Shown here piece by piece: positions 54,412-64,000 of a stretch of 64,000 bases of DNA. The notes beneath the pieces were generated by a model. The model worked only from the letters and a program-made list of their open reading frames with translations, ran no database searches and was not told the DNA's origin. The position numbers were made by a program, and so were the translations under genes. Numbering within the stretch: position 1 is the first letter of the stretch; every line of letters starts with the position of its first letter. Origin of the DNA: Dipteris shenzhenensis (lineage: Eukaryota; Polypodiophyta; Polypodiopsida; Gleicheniales); assembly GCA_047967505.1 (NCBI GenBank), contig CM106540.1. One strand, 5' to 3'.

Positions 54412-54975
54412 TTGTTCGTGGTAAGGAGCTCAAGAAAGCTAGCCAAGCTTGTGGTGTCCTGGTAAGAGGACCAGTGCAGCTTTCCTATTTCGAGTTTGGG
54501 AGCAAATCTCTGCAGGTAGCACAGCCAGAAGTGCAGGAGTGCACTGCTTCAGATTGAGAGGCCCTTCGCGGTGCGGCGAGAGCGCAGTATATGCTGCGGG
54601 TAAGGGCGAAGCCCTCGGTGACTTTGTTTTTCTGATTTGAGGCCGTTTCGGGGCCCGTTTTGAAGGTGGAAGTTCTTCGTAGGCACTCAGAAAAAGGCCC
54701 TGTTTTTGCTGTGCGACCACCGCGCGGCTAGTCGGTGGAAAGGTGCCACAAAAATTGCATCGTATGCCTATGTGCAGAGATATTGGGAGTTGCAGATTCA
54801 TGCCTGTTGCCTGTTGATGCAAAATCGTCACGAGGAAGTGACTGTGTGGTGAAATACCACTTTCGTCAGTGTTGCAGATCCGCCCCTGTGAGGCTTTTCG
54901 CAGAAGTTTTGCTATTTGCCCTTGTGAGGCATTTGCTGTGTTTACAGGTTGCTGTTGCAATTCGTGATTTGTAAA

Positions 54976-56910
54976 ATGTCTGAGAATCTGTCTACCATTG
55001 TCAGTGAGAAGCTTGACAAGAACAACTTCCAAGCATGGAAGTTCAGGATGACAAACTTCTTTATGGGAAAGGGAGTTTGGGATTACATCAGTGGTGAAAC
55101 TGCAGAACCAGTTTTGGGTGCTGCTCCCACTCCTGCTGAATTGAAGGCCTTTAAAGAATGGCATGAAAAAGCCAGAAAATGCCTGTATTGGCTGTCCGTT
55201 AGCATTTCAGATTCTATGATTGTGCATATACAGGATCTAGAGACGCCTAAGGAGGCATGGGATACATTGGTGAAGCTGTATAGCACAAATACCAAAGCAC
55301 GAAAGATGCAGCTAAAGCAGGAGTTGCACAATGTGCAAAGGAAAAATATGAATATAAATGAGTATTCCTTGAAGGTGAAAGGCCTTGCAGATTCTCTTGC
55401 CTCCATTGGAGCACCTGTTGATGATGAGGACTTAGTGTCCGTGACCTTGAATGGTCTTGGGAAAGATTATGCACAATTTCGGACATCCATTGGAGTCCGT
55501 GAAACATTTCCTGATTTTCAGGAACTTATTGCTCTCTTGTTGAGTGAAGAGCAAAGGAATGGTGGTTCAACCACCTCAACTTCTCAAGAGACTGCTTTCT
55601 ACTCGAATACAGGTAGAGGCAGAGGTAGAGGAAGAGGCCGTTCTGGTGGCCGTGCAGGAAATCAGAACCAACAGCAACAACAGGAAAACCAGTCCTATGG
55701 AGGAGGACGTGGTAGTTCTAGAGGCAGGGGGAGCCAAAGAGGCCGTGGTTCATGGCAAAGGAACCAGCAAGTAAATAGCAGCATAGAATGCTATTATTGT
55801 GGAAAGCCTGGACACAAGGAGAATACATGCTATAAAAAGCAGAATGACATCAAAAGTGGAAAGTTGCAGCAAAGCAACTATGCATCATCAAGTGGGCATG
55901 GTGACGACAGAAATGAGCACCTTTTTGTGATGCAGCATATGGTTAACTCCATGTCAGGAGATGCTGCAGCTTGCAATGATGTTTGGTATGTTGATTCAGG
56001 TGCCTCTAACCACATGACCAGTCATGGTGAGTGGTTTCATGATGTCAGAAATTTGGATAAGCCAGGTTATGTTGAAACAGGTGATGATACTGCGCACCCA
56101 ATTACGCAGGTTGGTAAAGTGCCATTGGCTATGCAGGATGGCAAAACGAAGTACTTGGCAGATGTACTTCATGTTCCAAAAATCACTAAGAACCTGGTTT
56201 CAGTTGGCCAGATGGTTGAGCAAGGTCTGCAGGTTAGATTTAATCCTGATGGATGCTTTGTTGAAGACCTGAAAAATAAATGCCGCTTGGTTGCGAAAGG
56301 CAACAAAAATGGAAGAATGTTCACCTTGGATGTTGATATGCCTGAGGTGAAAGCTGCTATGTTTGCGCATGGGAGAGGTGTCATTGCAGATATTGAGGTA
56401 TGGCACAAGCGCATTGGGCACGCGAATATACAAAGGCTGAAATCTATGCAAACGAAAAACATTGTTGCAGGTTTGCCTAAATTCAGAGTTGAGGGAATGC
56501 AAAAGGTATGTGAAGCATGCCAAATGGGTAAGCAGGCCAGACATGCATTTCCCAAAAATGCTAAGGTGAGCAGAAGACCTTTGGAAGTGATCCATTCAGA
56601 TGTTTGGACAACCAAAGCTGCTTCTATTGGTGGATGCCATTATTATGTGACGTTTATTGATGACTACACTAGGAAGGTGTGGATTTATTTTATGAAGCAC
56701 AAAAGTGAAGTGTTCAGCCATTTCAAGGCTTTTAAGGCCATGGTTGAAAAAGAGAAAGGTGTGCATATTAAAGTGCTAAGATCTGATGGAGGGGGAGAGT
56801 ACTTTTCAGAAGAATTTTGTGAATATCTGAAAGAACAGGGAATTCAAAGGAAGTACTCATGCAGGTCTACCCCTCAGCAGAAAGGAAGAACAGGCATATT
56901 GCAGAAGTAG
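54976..56910 (+). CDS. Copia-D gag, protease and N-terminal integrase (frame 1)
   Basis: ATG 54976 (MSENLSTIVSEKLDKNNFQ) is chosen because it matches the start position in Copia-A and C. Gag occupies about residues 1-300 with an Arg/Gly-rich linker and CCHC knuckle CYYCGKPGHKENTC (about 272-285). Protease DSGASNHM starts at about 340. The integrase HHCC zinc site spans HKRIGH (about 478) to CEACQMGK (about 512), and core Asp residues lie in HSDVW (about 541) and LRSDGGGEY (about 603). The frame is open throughout but ends early. Thirteen bases are missing at 56879-56880, just before the catalytic-Glu codon, between short GCA repeats. The product therefore ends in unrelated residues (KGRTGILQK). 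Confidence 0.93.
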   Translation: MSENLSTIVSEKLDKNNFQAWKFRMTNFFMGKGVWDYISGETAEPVLGAAPTPAELKAFKEWHEKARKCLYWLSVSISDSMIVHIQDLETPKEAWDTLVKLYSTNTKARKMQLKQELHNVQRKNMNINEYSLKVKGLADSLASIGAPVDDEDLVSVTLNGLGKDYAQFRTSIGVRETFPDFQELIALLLSEEQRNGGSTTSTSQETAFYSNTGRGRGRGRGRSGGRAGNQNQQQQQENQSYGGGRGSSRGRGSQRGRGSWQRNQQVNSSIECYYCGKPGHKENTCYKKQNDIKSGKLQQSNYASSSGHGDDRNEHLFVMQHMVNSMSGDAAACNDVWYVDSGASNHMTSHGEWFHDVRNLDKPGYVETGDDTAHPITQVGKVPLAMQDGKTKYLADVLHVPKITKNLVSVGQMVEQGLQVRFNPDGCFVEDLKNKCRLVAKGNKNGRMFTLDVDMPEVKAAMFAHGRGVIADIEVWHKRIGHANIQRLKSMQTKNIVAGLPKFRVEGMQKVCEACQMGKQARHAFPKNAKVSRRPLEVIHSDVWTTKAASIGGCHYYVTFIDDYTRKVWIYFMKHKSEVFSHFKAFKAMVEKEKGVHIKVLRSDGGGEYFSEEFCEYLKEQGIQRKYSCRSTPQQKGRTGILQK

Positions 56911-59318
56911 GACGGGCGATCCTAAATGAGAAAAACATGCCTGATTATTTTTGGGCTGAAGCAGTAGCAACTGCTGATTATATTATGAACAGAACTCCCA
57001 CTGCAGCTGTCCATGGCATGACGCCTGAAGAAATGTATACAGGCCAAAAACCAGATATTTCTCACTTGAAGGTATTTGGTTGCATAGCTTATGTTCATGT
57101 TCCTGATGAGAAGAGAACCAAGCTGGATCCAAAGGCAGAAAAATGCATCTTTATTGGATATGCTCAGCACCAGAAAGGGTATCGCTGTTATAACCCTTCC
57201 ACTCGCAAAATGCAAGTGAGCAGAGATGTTGTTTTTGATGAAATGAGCAGCTGGTATGCACCAACTGTTATGGTAGGAGATGCAGATGCAGGAAATGGGA
57301 ATGCTGCAATAAATGCAGAGCAGCAATCTCAAGCCTTGAGTGGACCCAGAGAGTCCTCTACTAGTGGATCTAATGCATGGACAGGGAGATTGAGATCTAG
57401 TGAATCGTCACATGGCAGTCCTGATAGTGTTGTGCAGGTATCACATAAGGGAAAAGAAAAAGTGGACCATGCTCCAGTGTTTGATGTGTCTGCTGGTAGC
57501 TCTCATGTTGATGGAGAGTCAAGTGGCTCTGAAATGAGCCTTGATGAGGAACTTGGGATTCCTTCTGTTGTTACACCTGGTGCAAGGAAAAGCAGGCATG
57601 ATTTAAAGACTCCTGCAACTGATCCAGTTGTACGGAGGTCCACTCGTATTAAGTATCCAGTTGACAGGCTGAGATATGATGGGTATACAGCACATCACTA
57701 TGCTTATATGGTCAAGGTTCTAGAGGAGCCAGAGCCCACATGTTTTGAGGATGCAGCAGGGCATAAAAATTGGGAAGCAGCTATGGATGAAGAGATGGCT
57801 GCCTTGGATGCAAACCACACTTGGGATTTGATGCCTTTGCCTCATGATAGGAAGGCTATTGGCTGCAAGTGGGTTTACAAAGTAAAACACAATGCTGATG
57901 GGTCTGTTAGCAGGTACAAGGCAAGATTGGTTGCCAAAGGTTTTGCACAGACATATGGAATTGACTATGAGGAAACTTTCAGCCCAGTTGCAAGGATGGC
58001 AACCGTGAGAGCAGTAATTGCTATGGCTGCTGCAAAGGGATGGTCTTTGCATCAGATGGATGTGAAAAATGCCTTCTTGCATGGTGACTTGCAGGAAGAG
58101 GTTTATATGATGCAGCCAGAAGGTTATGAGGATAAAGCACACCCCGATTTTGTATGCAGGTTGCGCAAAGCCTTGTATGGCTTAAAACAGGCGCCGAGGG
58201 CATGGTCAGACAAGATAGGGCAATATCTTGTCACTATTGGATTTCAGATTTCCAATTCATATTTTTCACTTTATGTGAAAAGGACAAACAGAGGGATTGT
58301 GCTTATAGTCATCTATGTTGATGACTTGATTATTACAGGTGATAGTGATGCAGACATTAATGAAGTGAAGCTGCTGTTGAAGCAGAAATTTGAGATAAAG
58401 GATTTGGGAGAGCTGCGTTACTTCTTGGGCATTGAGGTTATTAGATCCCCGAGTGGGATATGGCTGTTGCAAAGGCAATACGGTTTGGACATGCTGTCCA
58501 AATATGGGATGACAGGCTGTAAGCCTATCTCTGTTCCATTGGAGCAGAATGTGAAGCTCAATGCAGAGTCAGGTGAGCTTCTTGAAGATATTACTATGTA
58601 CAGGCGCATAGTAGGTAGCTTGATTTACATGACTATAACCCGACCAGATTTGAGCTATGCTGTGGGGCTGGTGAGTCAGTTTATGCAGGCACCGAGGAAG
58701 CCACATTTGGATGCGGCTAGGCGCATACTGCGGTATGTGAAGTCCACATTGCATTATGGACTGTTTTATGAAGCTGGGTGTGCATTACAGGTACATGGAT
58801 ACACAGATGCTGACTGGGCTGGTAGTGTCTCAGACAGGAGATCTACTAGTGGTTTTATGTTTTCCCTTGGGAGTGGTGCCATCAGTTGGAGCAGCAAGAA
58901 GCAGCCAACAGTTGCCTTGTCGAGCACAGAGGCTGAGTACAGGGGTGCAGCAATGGCTGCATGTGAGGTAGCTTGGTTACGGAAGCTACTTGCAGATATG
59001 GGACAGTCAGTTCATGCAGCAGTTGTCATTCATTGTGACAACATTAGCAGCATCATGCTTGCTAATAACCCAGTTTATCATGCTAGAACGAAGCACATTG
59101 AGGTGCATTATCACTTTGTGAGAGAGAAGGTTCTAGCTGGTGAGATTGATCTTGTCTATGTCAGCACTGAGGAGCAGGTGGCTGATATCTTTATGAAGGC
59201 ATTGGGTACCGAGAAGCTTCGCAGATTTAGGAGCTTGCTTGGTGTACGTGAGATGGATTTGAGCTTGAGGGGGAGTGTTGAGATATCAAGCTCTATCCCC
59301 GACATATCTCCTGGATGA
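56880..59318 (+). CDS. Copia-D C-terminal integrase, RT and RNase H (frame 2)
   Basis: After the 13-base loss the original polyprotein continues in the -1 frame: AERKNRHIAEVGRAILNEKN, the integrase C-terminus, a Ser-rich linker, RT (GCKWVYKVKHNADG, MDVKNAFLHGDL, VIYVDDLIITGDS intact at about 58314) and RNase H (DADWAGS, STEAEYRGA). The stop TGA 59316-59318 lies 43 bases inside the 3' LTR. No other lesion was found, so this half would be functional if expressed. The integrase lacks about four residues beside its catalytic Glu. Confidence 0.92.
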   Translation, partial: ERKNRHIAEVGRAILNEKNMPDYFWAEAVATADYIMNRTPTAAVHGMTPEEMYTGQKPDISHLKVFGCIAYVHVPDEKRTKLDPKAEKCIFIGYAQHQKGYRCYNPSTRKMQVSRDVVFDEMSSWYAPTVMVGDADAGNGNAAINAEQQSQALSGPRESSTSGSNAWTGRLRSSESSHGSPDSVVQVSHKGKEKVDHAPVFDVSAGSSHVDGESSGSEMSLDEELGIPSVVTPGARKSRHDLKTPATDPVVRRSTRIKYPVDRLRYDGYTAHHYAYMVKVLEEPEPTCFEDAAGHKNWEAAMDEEMAALDANHTWDLMPLPHDRKAIGCKWVYKVKHNADGSVSRYKARLVAKGFAQTYGIDYEETFSPVARMATVRAVIAMAAAKGWSLHQMDVKNAFLHGDLQEEVYMMQPEGYEDKAHPDFVCRLRKALYGLKQAPRAWSDKIGQYLVTIGFQISNSYFSLYVKRTNRGIVLIVIYVDDLIITGDSDADINEVKLLLKQKFEIKDLGELRYFLGIEVIRSPSGIWLLQRQYGLDMLSKYGMTGCKPISVPLEQNVKLNAESGELLEDITMYRRIVGSLIYMTITRPDLSYAVGLVSQFMQAPRKPHLDAARRILRYVKSTLHYGLFYEAGCALQVHGYTDADWAGSVSDRRSTSGFMFSLGSGAISWSSKKQPTVALSSTEAEYRGAAMAACEVAWLRKLLADMGQSVHAAVVIHCDNISSIMLANNPVYHARTKHIEVHYHFVREKVLAGEIDLVYVSTEEQVADIFMKALGTEKLRRFRSLLGVREMDLSLRGSVEISSSIPDISPG
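59262..59275 (+). other. Copia-D polypurine tract
   Basis: TTGAGGGGGAG precedes the 3' LTR. It overlaps the end of the open frame. Confidence 0.85.
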
Positions 59319-59573
59319 CTATCATTTATGTCACCGCCTATGTTAGTTGTACTCGTGGTGTAGTTAGACTACCACATATGTTTTTGGTTTGGGTTCACAT
59401 ATGAACCACGTATTCTAGGTTTTGACATATAGGGTATTTCCCTCTTCTATTGTATGGTAGTTGTATGCAAAAGTGAAGAAAGGCTTCACCCTCCAACCTT
59501 GTGTCCTCTCTCTTTTGTGTGTTGTGAAGAAAGCTGAACTTGAGTCTCCTATCTCTCTCCCTTATTCTTTACA
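59276..59573 (+). repeat. Copia-D 3' LTR
   Basis: Identical to 54101-54398 as far as I can read. Confidence 0.95.
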
Positions 59574-59578
59574 TTTAA

Positions 59579-62219
59579 ATCATGCCTGCTTTTCCTTGCA
59601 CCAGGTGTAACAACAGAAGGAATCCCAAGTTCCTCATCAAGGCTCATTTCAGAGCCGCTTGACTCTCCATCAACATGAGAGCTACCAGCAGACACATCAA
59701 ACACTAGAGCATGGTCTACTTTTTCTTTTCCCTTATGTGATACCTGCACAACACTATCAGGGCTGCCATGTGACGATTCACTAGATCTCAATCTCCCTGT
59801 CCATGCATTAGATCCACTAGTAGAGGACTCTTTGGGTCCACTCAAGGCTTGAGATTGCTGCTCTGCATTTATTGCAGCATTCCCATTTCCTGCATCTGCA
59901 TCTCCTACCATAACAGTTGGTGCATACCAGCTGCTCATTTCATCAAAAACAACATCTCTGCTCACTTGCATTTTGCGGGTGGAAGGGTTATAACAGCGAT
60001 ACCCTTTCTGGTGCAGAGCATATCCAATAAAGATGCATTTTTCTGCCTTTGGATCCAGCTTTGTTCTCTTCTCATCAGGAACATGAACATAAGCTATGCA
60101 ACCAAATACCTTCAAGTGAGAAATATCTGGTTTTTGGCCTGTATACATTTCTTCAGGCGTCATGCCATGGACAGCTGCAGTGGGGGTTCTGTTCATAATA
60201 TAAATAGTAGTTGCTACTGCTTCAGCCCAAAAATAATCAGGCATGTTTTTCTCATTTAGGATCGCCCGTCCTACTTCTGCAATATGCATGTTCTTCCTTT
60301 CTGCAACCCCATTTTGCTGAGGGGTAGACCTGCATGAGTACTTCCTTTGAATTCCCTGTTCTTTCAGATATTCACAAAATTCTTCTGAAAAGTACTCTCC
60401 CCCTCCATCAGATCTTAGCACTTTAATATGCACACCTTTCTCTTTTTCAACCATGGCCTTAAAAGCCTTGAAATGGCTGAACACTTCACTTTTGTGCTTC
60501 ATAAAATAAATCCACACCTTCCTAGTGTAGTCATCAATAAACGTCACATAATAATGGCATCCACCAATAGAAGCAGCTTTGGTTGTCCAAACATCTGAAT
60601 GGATCACTTCCAAAGGTCTTCTGCTCACCTTAGCATTTTTGGGAAATGCATGTCTGGCCTGCTTACCCATTTGGCATGCTTCACATACCTTTTGCATTCC
60701 CTCAACTCTGAATTTAGGCAAACCTGCAACAATGTTTTTCGTTTGCATAGATTTCAGCCTTTGTATATTCACGTGCCCAATGCGCTTGTGCCATATCTCA
60801 ATATCTGCAATGACACCTCTCCCATGCGCAAACATAGCAGCTTTTACCTCAGGCATATCAACATCCAAGGTGAACATTCTGCCATTTCAAGTTGACTTTC
60901 GCAACCAAGCGGCACTTATTTTTCAAGTCCTCAACAAAGCATCCATCAGGATTAAATCTAACCTGCAGACCTTGCTCAACCATCTGGCCAACTGAAACCA
61001 GGTTCTTAGTGATTTTTGGAACATGAAGTACATCTACCAAGTACTTCGTTTTGCCATCCTGCATAGCCAATGGCACTTTACCAACCTGCGTAATTGGGTG
61101 CGCAGTATCATCACCTGTTTCAACATAACCTGGCTTATCCAAATTTCTAACATCATGAAACCACTCACCATGACTGGTCATGTGGTTAGAGGCACTTGAA
61201 TCAACATACCAAACATCATTGCAAGCTGCAGCATCTCCTGACATGGAGTTAACCATATGCTGCATCACAAAAAGGTGCTCATTTCTGTCGTCACCATGCC
61301 CACTTGATGATGCATAGTTGCTTTGCTGCAACTTCCCACTTTTGATGTCATTCTGCTTTTTATAGCATGTATTCTCCTTGTGTCCAAGCTTTCCACAATA
61401 ATAGCATTCTGTGCTGCTATTTACTTGCTGGTTCCTTTGCCATGAACCACGGCCTCTTTGGCTCCCCCTGCCTCTAGAACTACCACGTCCTCCTCCATAG
61501 GACTGGTTTTCCTGTTGTTGCTGTTGATTCTGATTTCCTGCACGGCCACCAAAACGGCCTCTTCCTCTACCCCTGCCTCTACCTGTATTCGAGTAGAAAG
61601 CAGTCTCTTGAGAAGTTGAGGTGGCTGAACCACCATTCCTTTGCTCTTCACTCAGTAAGAGAGCAATAAGTTCCTGAAAATCAGGAAATGTTTCACGGAC
61701 TCCAATGGATGTCCAAAACTGTGCATAATCTTTCCCAAGACCATTCAAGGTCACGGACACTAAGTCCTCATCATCAACAGGTGCTCCAATGGAGGCAAGA
61801 GAATCTGCAAGGCCTTTCACCTTCAAGGAATACTCATTTATATTCAAATTTTTCCTTTGCACATCGTGCAACTCCTGCTTTAGCTGCATCTTTCGTGCTA
61901 TGGTATTTGTGCTATACAGCTTCACCAATGTATCCCATGCCTCCTTAGGCGTCTCTACATCCTGTATATGCACAATCATAGAATCTGAAATGCTAACAGA
62001 CAGCCAATACAGGCATTTTCTGGCTTTTTCATGCCATTCTTTAAAGGCCTTCAATTCAGCAGGAGTGGGAGCAGCACCCAAAACTGGTTTTGCAGTTTCA
62101 CCACTGATGTACTCCCAAACTCCCTTTCCCATAAGGAAGTTTGTCATCCTGAACTTCCATGCTTGGAAGTTGTTCTTGTCAAGCTTCTCACTGACAATGG
62201 TAGACAGATTCTCAGACAT
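59579..62219 (-). pseudogene. Copia-C gag, protease and integrase part
   Basis: Start ATG 62219 (MSENLSTIVSEK). Gag and knuckle CYYCGKLGHKENTC are intact, but the protease active site reads DSSASNHM where its relatives have DSGAS, a probable inactivating Gly-to-Ser change. A one-base insertion near 60893 shifts the frame after CRLVAK. The integrase frame resumes at MFTLDVDMPE (60877) and keeps HSDVW, LRSDGGGEY and the uninterrupted TPQQNGVAERKN site that Copia-D lost. It runs to the Copia-D insertion at 59578. Confidence 0.92.
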
Positions 62220-62787
62220 TTTACAAATCACGAATTGCAACAGCAACCTGTAAACACAGCAAATGCCTCACAAGGGCAAATAGCAAAACTTCTGCAAAAA
62301 GCCTCACAGGGGCAGATCTGCAACATTGACGAAAGTGGTATTTCACCACACAGTCACTTCCTAGTGACGATTTTGCATCAACAGGCAACAGGCATGAATC
62401 TGCAACTCCCAATATCTCTGCACACAGGCATATGATGCAATTTCTGTGGCACCTTTCCACCGACGACTAGCCGCGCAGTGGTCGCACAGCGAAAAACAGG
62501 GCCTTTTTCTGAGTGCCTGCGAAGAACCTCTGCCTTCAAAACGGGCCCCGAAACGGCCTCGAATCAAAAAAATAATGTCACCAAGGGCTTCGCCTTCTCC
62601 CGCAGCATATACTGCACTCTCGCCACACCGCGAAGGGCCTCTCAATCTGAAACAGTGCACTCCTGCACTTCTGGCTGTGCTACCTGCAGAGATTTGCTCC
62701 CAAACTCGAAATAGGAAAGCAACACTGGTCCTCTTACCAGGACACCACAAACTTGGCTTGCTTTCTTGAGCTCCTTACCACGAACAA

Positions 62788-62800
62788 GGCTCTGATACCA
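62788..62800 (-). other. Copia-C primer-binding site
   Basis: GGCTCTGATACCA is the complement of TGGTATCAGAGCC next to the 5' LTR. Confidence 0.92.
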
Positions 62801-63098
62801 TGTAAAGAATAAGGGAGAGAGATAGGAGACTCAAGTTCAGCTTTCTTCACAACACACAAAAGAGAGAGGACACAAGGTTGGAGGGTGAAGCCTATCTTCA
62901 CTTTTGCACACAACAACAATACAATAGAAGAGGGAAATACCCTATATGTCAAACCCTAGAATACGTGGTTCATATGTGAACCCAAACCAAAAACATACGT
63001 GGTAGTCTAACTACACCACGAGTACAACTAACATAGGCGGTGACATAAATGATAGTCATCCAGGAGATATATCGGGGGTAGAGCTTGATATCTCAACA
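62801..63098 (-). repeat. Copia-C 5' LTR
   Basis: 298 bp, TGTAAAGAATAAGG...GATATCTCAACA on the + strand. Confidence 0.95.
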
Positions 63099-63103
63099 CG
63101 AGC

Positions 63104-63227
63104 AACCACCTCAGCCCAATCGACCGTCGCTCCCATGGCCTCCATCTCAATAAACCACAGCTTTGTTCCTATGCGGAATGCATGTCTCACCTCTTTGTCT
63201 GTGGGAAGGCGACCCATCGGAGCAGCT
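63104..63227 (-). pseudogene. Transposase_24-like gene, internal exon, CACTA-3
   Basis: On the - strand it encodes PMGRLPTDKEVRHAFRIGTK and FIEMEAMGATVDWAEVVAR. It corresponds to 14652-14778 of CACTA-1 and keeps the frame that CACTA-1 lost. Upstream it joins minisatellite sequence abruptly at 63228, so the preceding exon and part of an intron are deleted. Confidence 0.75.
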
Positions 63228-63862
63228 GAGCATAAGCATAGGCATATGAGCATAAGCATAGGCAAATGCATACGCTTATGAAAGAGAGGAAATAAGAGAG
63301 GGGAAAAGAAGAGAAGGAAGAGGAAGGAAGAGGGGAAAAGCATATGAGCATATGAGGGTATGCTCATGCATAAGCATAAGCATAGGCAAATGCATATGCT
63401 TATGAAAAGAAGAGAAAAGAGGATGAAAGAGAGGAAATAAGAGAGGGGAAAAGAAGACAAGGAAGAGGGAGGAAGAGGGGAAAAGAGAATGAAAAAAGAG
63501 AGGGGAAAAGAGCATAAGCATAAGAGAATGAAAAAGAAGAGGGGAAATTAAGAAAAGAGGAAAAAAGAAGAAAAGAGGGGAAAAAAGAGAAAAAGAGAGA
63601 AAGCATATGAGCATATGCTCATGCATAAGCATCAGCATAGGCAAATGCATATGCTTATGCAAAGAAGAGAAAAGAGGATAAAAGAGAGGAAATAATAGAG
63701 GGGAAAAGAAGAGAAAGAAGAGAAAGAAAGAGGGGAAAAGAGAAGGAAAAAAGAGAAGGAAAAAAGAGAGGGGAAAAGAAGAAAAGAGTGGAAGAAAAGA
63801 GAAAAAGAGAGAAAGCATATGCTTATGCTCATGCATAAGCATAGGCAAATGGGTATGCTTAT
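63228..63862. repeat. Composite minisatellite, CACTA-3
   Basis: GCATAAGC and GCATATGAGC palindromic blocks alternate with GAAAAGAAGAGAAAGAGGG purine runs in about four units. This is the third occurrence of the CACTA intronic array. Confidence 0.88.
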
Positions 63863-64000
63863 GAAAAGAGGAGAAAAGATGATGATGTTGAGAGAGAAGA
63901 AGAAGAGATGATAGACACACCAAATAGACTCCCAAAGACTGATTCATATTGATCACTGGTGACATATATATAGGTGAGACCTAGTTCAAGTTAGGCAAGC
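63863..64000. other. Window-end sequence, unassigned
   Basis: After the minisatellite the sequence (GATGATGATGTTGAGAG onward) has no visible coding or repeat identity. Confidence 0.5.

Larger units (their letters stand above)
54101..59573 (+). mobile_element. Copia-D (inner element), same family, inverted inside Copia-C
   Basis: LTRs at 54101-54398 and 59276-59573 (298 bp, no difference found by eye) and TTTAA duplication at 54096-54100 and 59574-59578. Inserted in the Copia-C pol linker before RT, in opposite orientation. It is the youngest insertion of the window. Confidence 0.96.
52130..63098 (-). mobile_element. Copia-C (outer element), - strand, split by Copia-D
   Basis: LTRs at 52130-52427 and 62801-63098 (298 bp each, three differences, all transitions) and duplication CGAGC at 52125-52129 and 63099-63103. 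Without the inner element and its duplication it is about 5.49 kb. The - strand LTR end at 52130 reads TATAAAG where TGTAAAG is expected. Inserted in a Transposase_24 intron/exon of CACTA-3. Confidence 0.95.
51340..64000 (-). mobile_element. CACTA-3 element, - strand Transposase_24 part, split by copia
   Basis: Begins with AACTACAAGGC (first base changed from C), then subterminal palindromes, the Transposase_24 3' exons (complement of 14770-15480 in CACTA-1), the Copia-C insertion at 52130-63098, one more exon (63104-63227) and the minisatellite to about 63862. The first coding exon is missing and the window ends before any TNP2 gene. Confidence 0.82.

Overview
Plant nuclear DNA that is almost wholly transposon-derived. 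The evidence for a plant is TTTAGGG-type telomere-like repeats, Ty1/copia elements primed by initiator tRNA-Met (TGGTATCAGAGC), Ty3/gypsy remains, and CACTA elements carrying both the TNP2-like and the Transposase_24-like gene. No ordinary host gene is recognisable. A large-genome land plant is likely. A fern, lycophyte or gymnosperm is a guess, based only on the repeat load and an unusual DUF7869-like gene.

Layout. 1-2533: 3' part of a gypsy element (RNase H end, integrase, LTR), + strand. 2534-2949: start of an unknown gene ('ORF-B'), - strand. 2990-7855: AT-rich DNA, purine/pyrimidine tracts, and a foldback structure with telomere-like arms holding a 246-bp MITE. 8003-8731: unrecognised broken ORF. 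8735-15554: CACTA-1. 15555-23573: DUF7869-like gene ('ORF-A') split by a complete copia (Copia-A, 16255-21824). 24227-29264: 5' half of a gypsy element, - strand. 29265-32340: rest of ORF-B. 33644-44640: CACTA-2, interrupted by Copia-B (35223-40596) and a second MITE copy. 44640-51339: inverted repeats and unassigned DNA. 51340-64000: CACTA-3, interrupted by Copia-C (52130-63098), which is itself interrupted by a same-family element, Copia-D (54101-59573).

Two inferences join the pieces. (1) The gypsy halves at 1-2533 and 24227-29264 face opposite ways, their LTRs belong to one family, and both abut pieces of ORF-B with a shared CCAC flank. One gypsy insertion inside ORF-B, followed by an inversion with a breakpoint in the RT, explains this. 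(2) Undoing that inversion places ORF-A and ORF-B divergently between inverted copies of a ~27-bp terminal sequence (24003-24029 and 32939-32965). Both ends also carry GGTGT...ACACC palindromes, and TCAT flanks each end. This looks like a two-gene DNA transposon of a type I cannot assign to a known superfamily, and it is the most interesting object here.

Order of events, from nesting. The two-gene element is oldest. CACTA-1, Copia-A (LTRs ~1.4% apart) and the gypsy inserted into it. CACTA-3 received Copia-C (~1% LTR divergence), which then received Copia-D (LTRs identical by eye). Several dead genes are broken mainly by in-frame stops of the CAA/CAG/CGA to TAA/TAG/TGA or TGG to TAG kind, with few or no frameshifts. 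This is the pattern expected from decay of methylated cytosines. Coordinates and repeat comparisons were made by eye, without alignment software.
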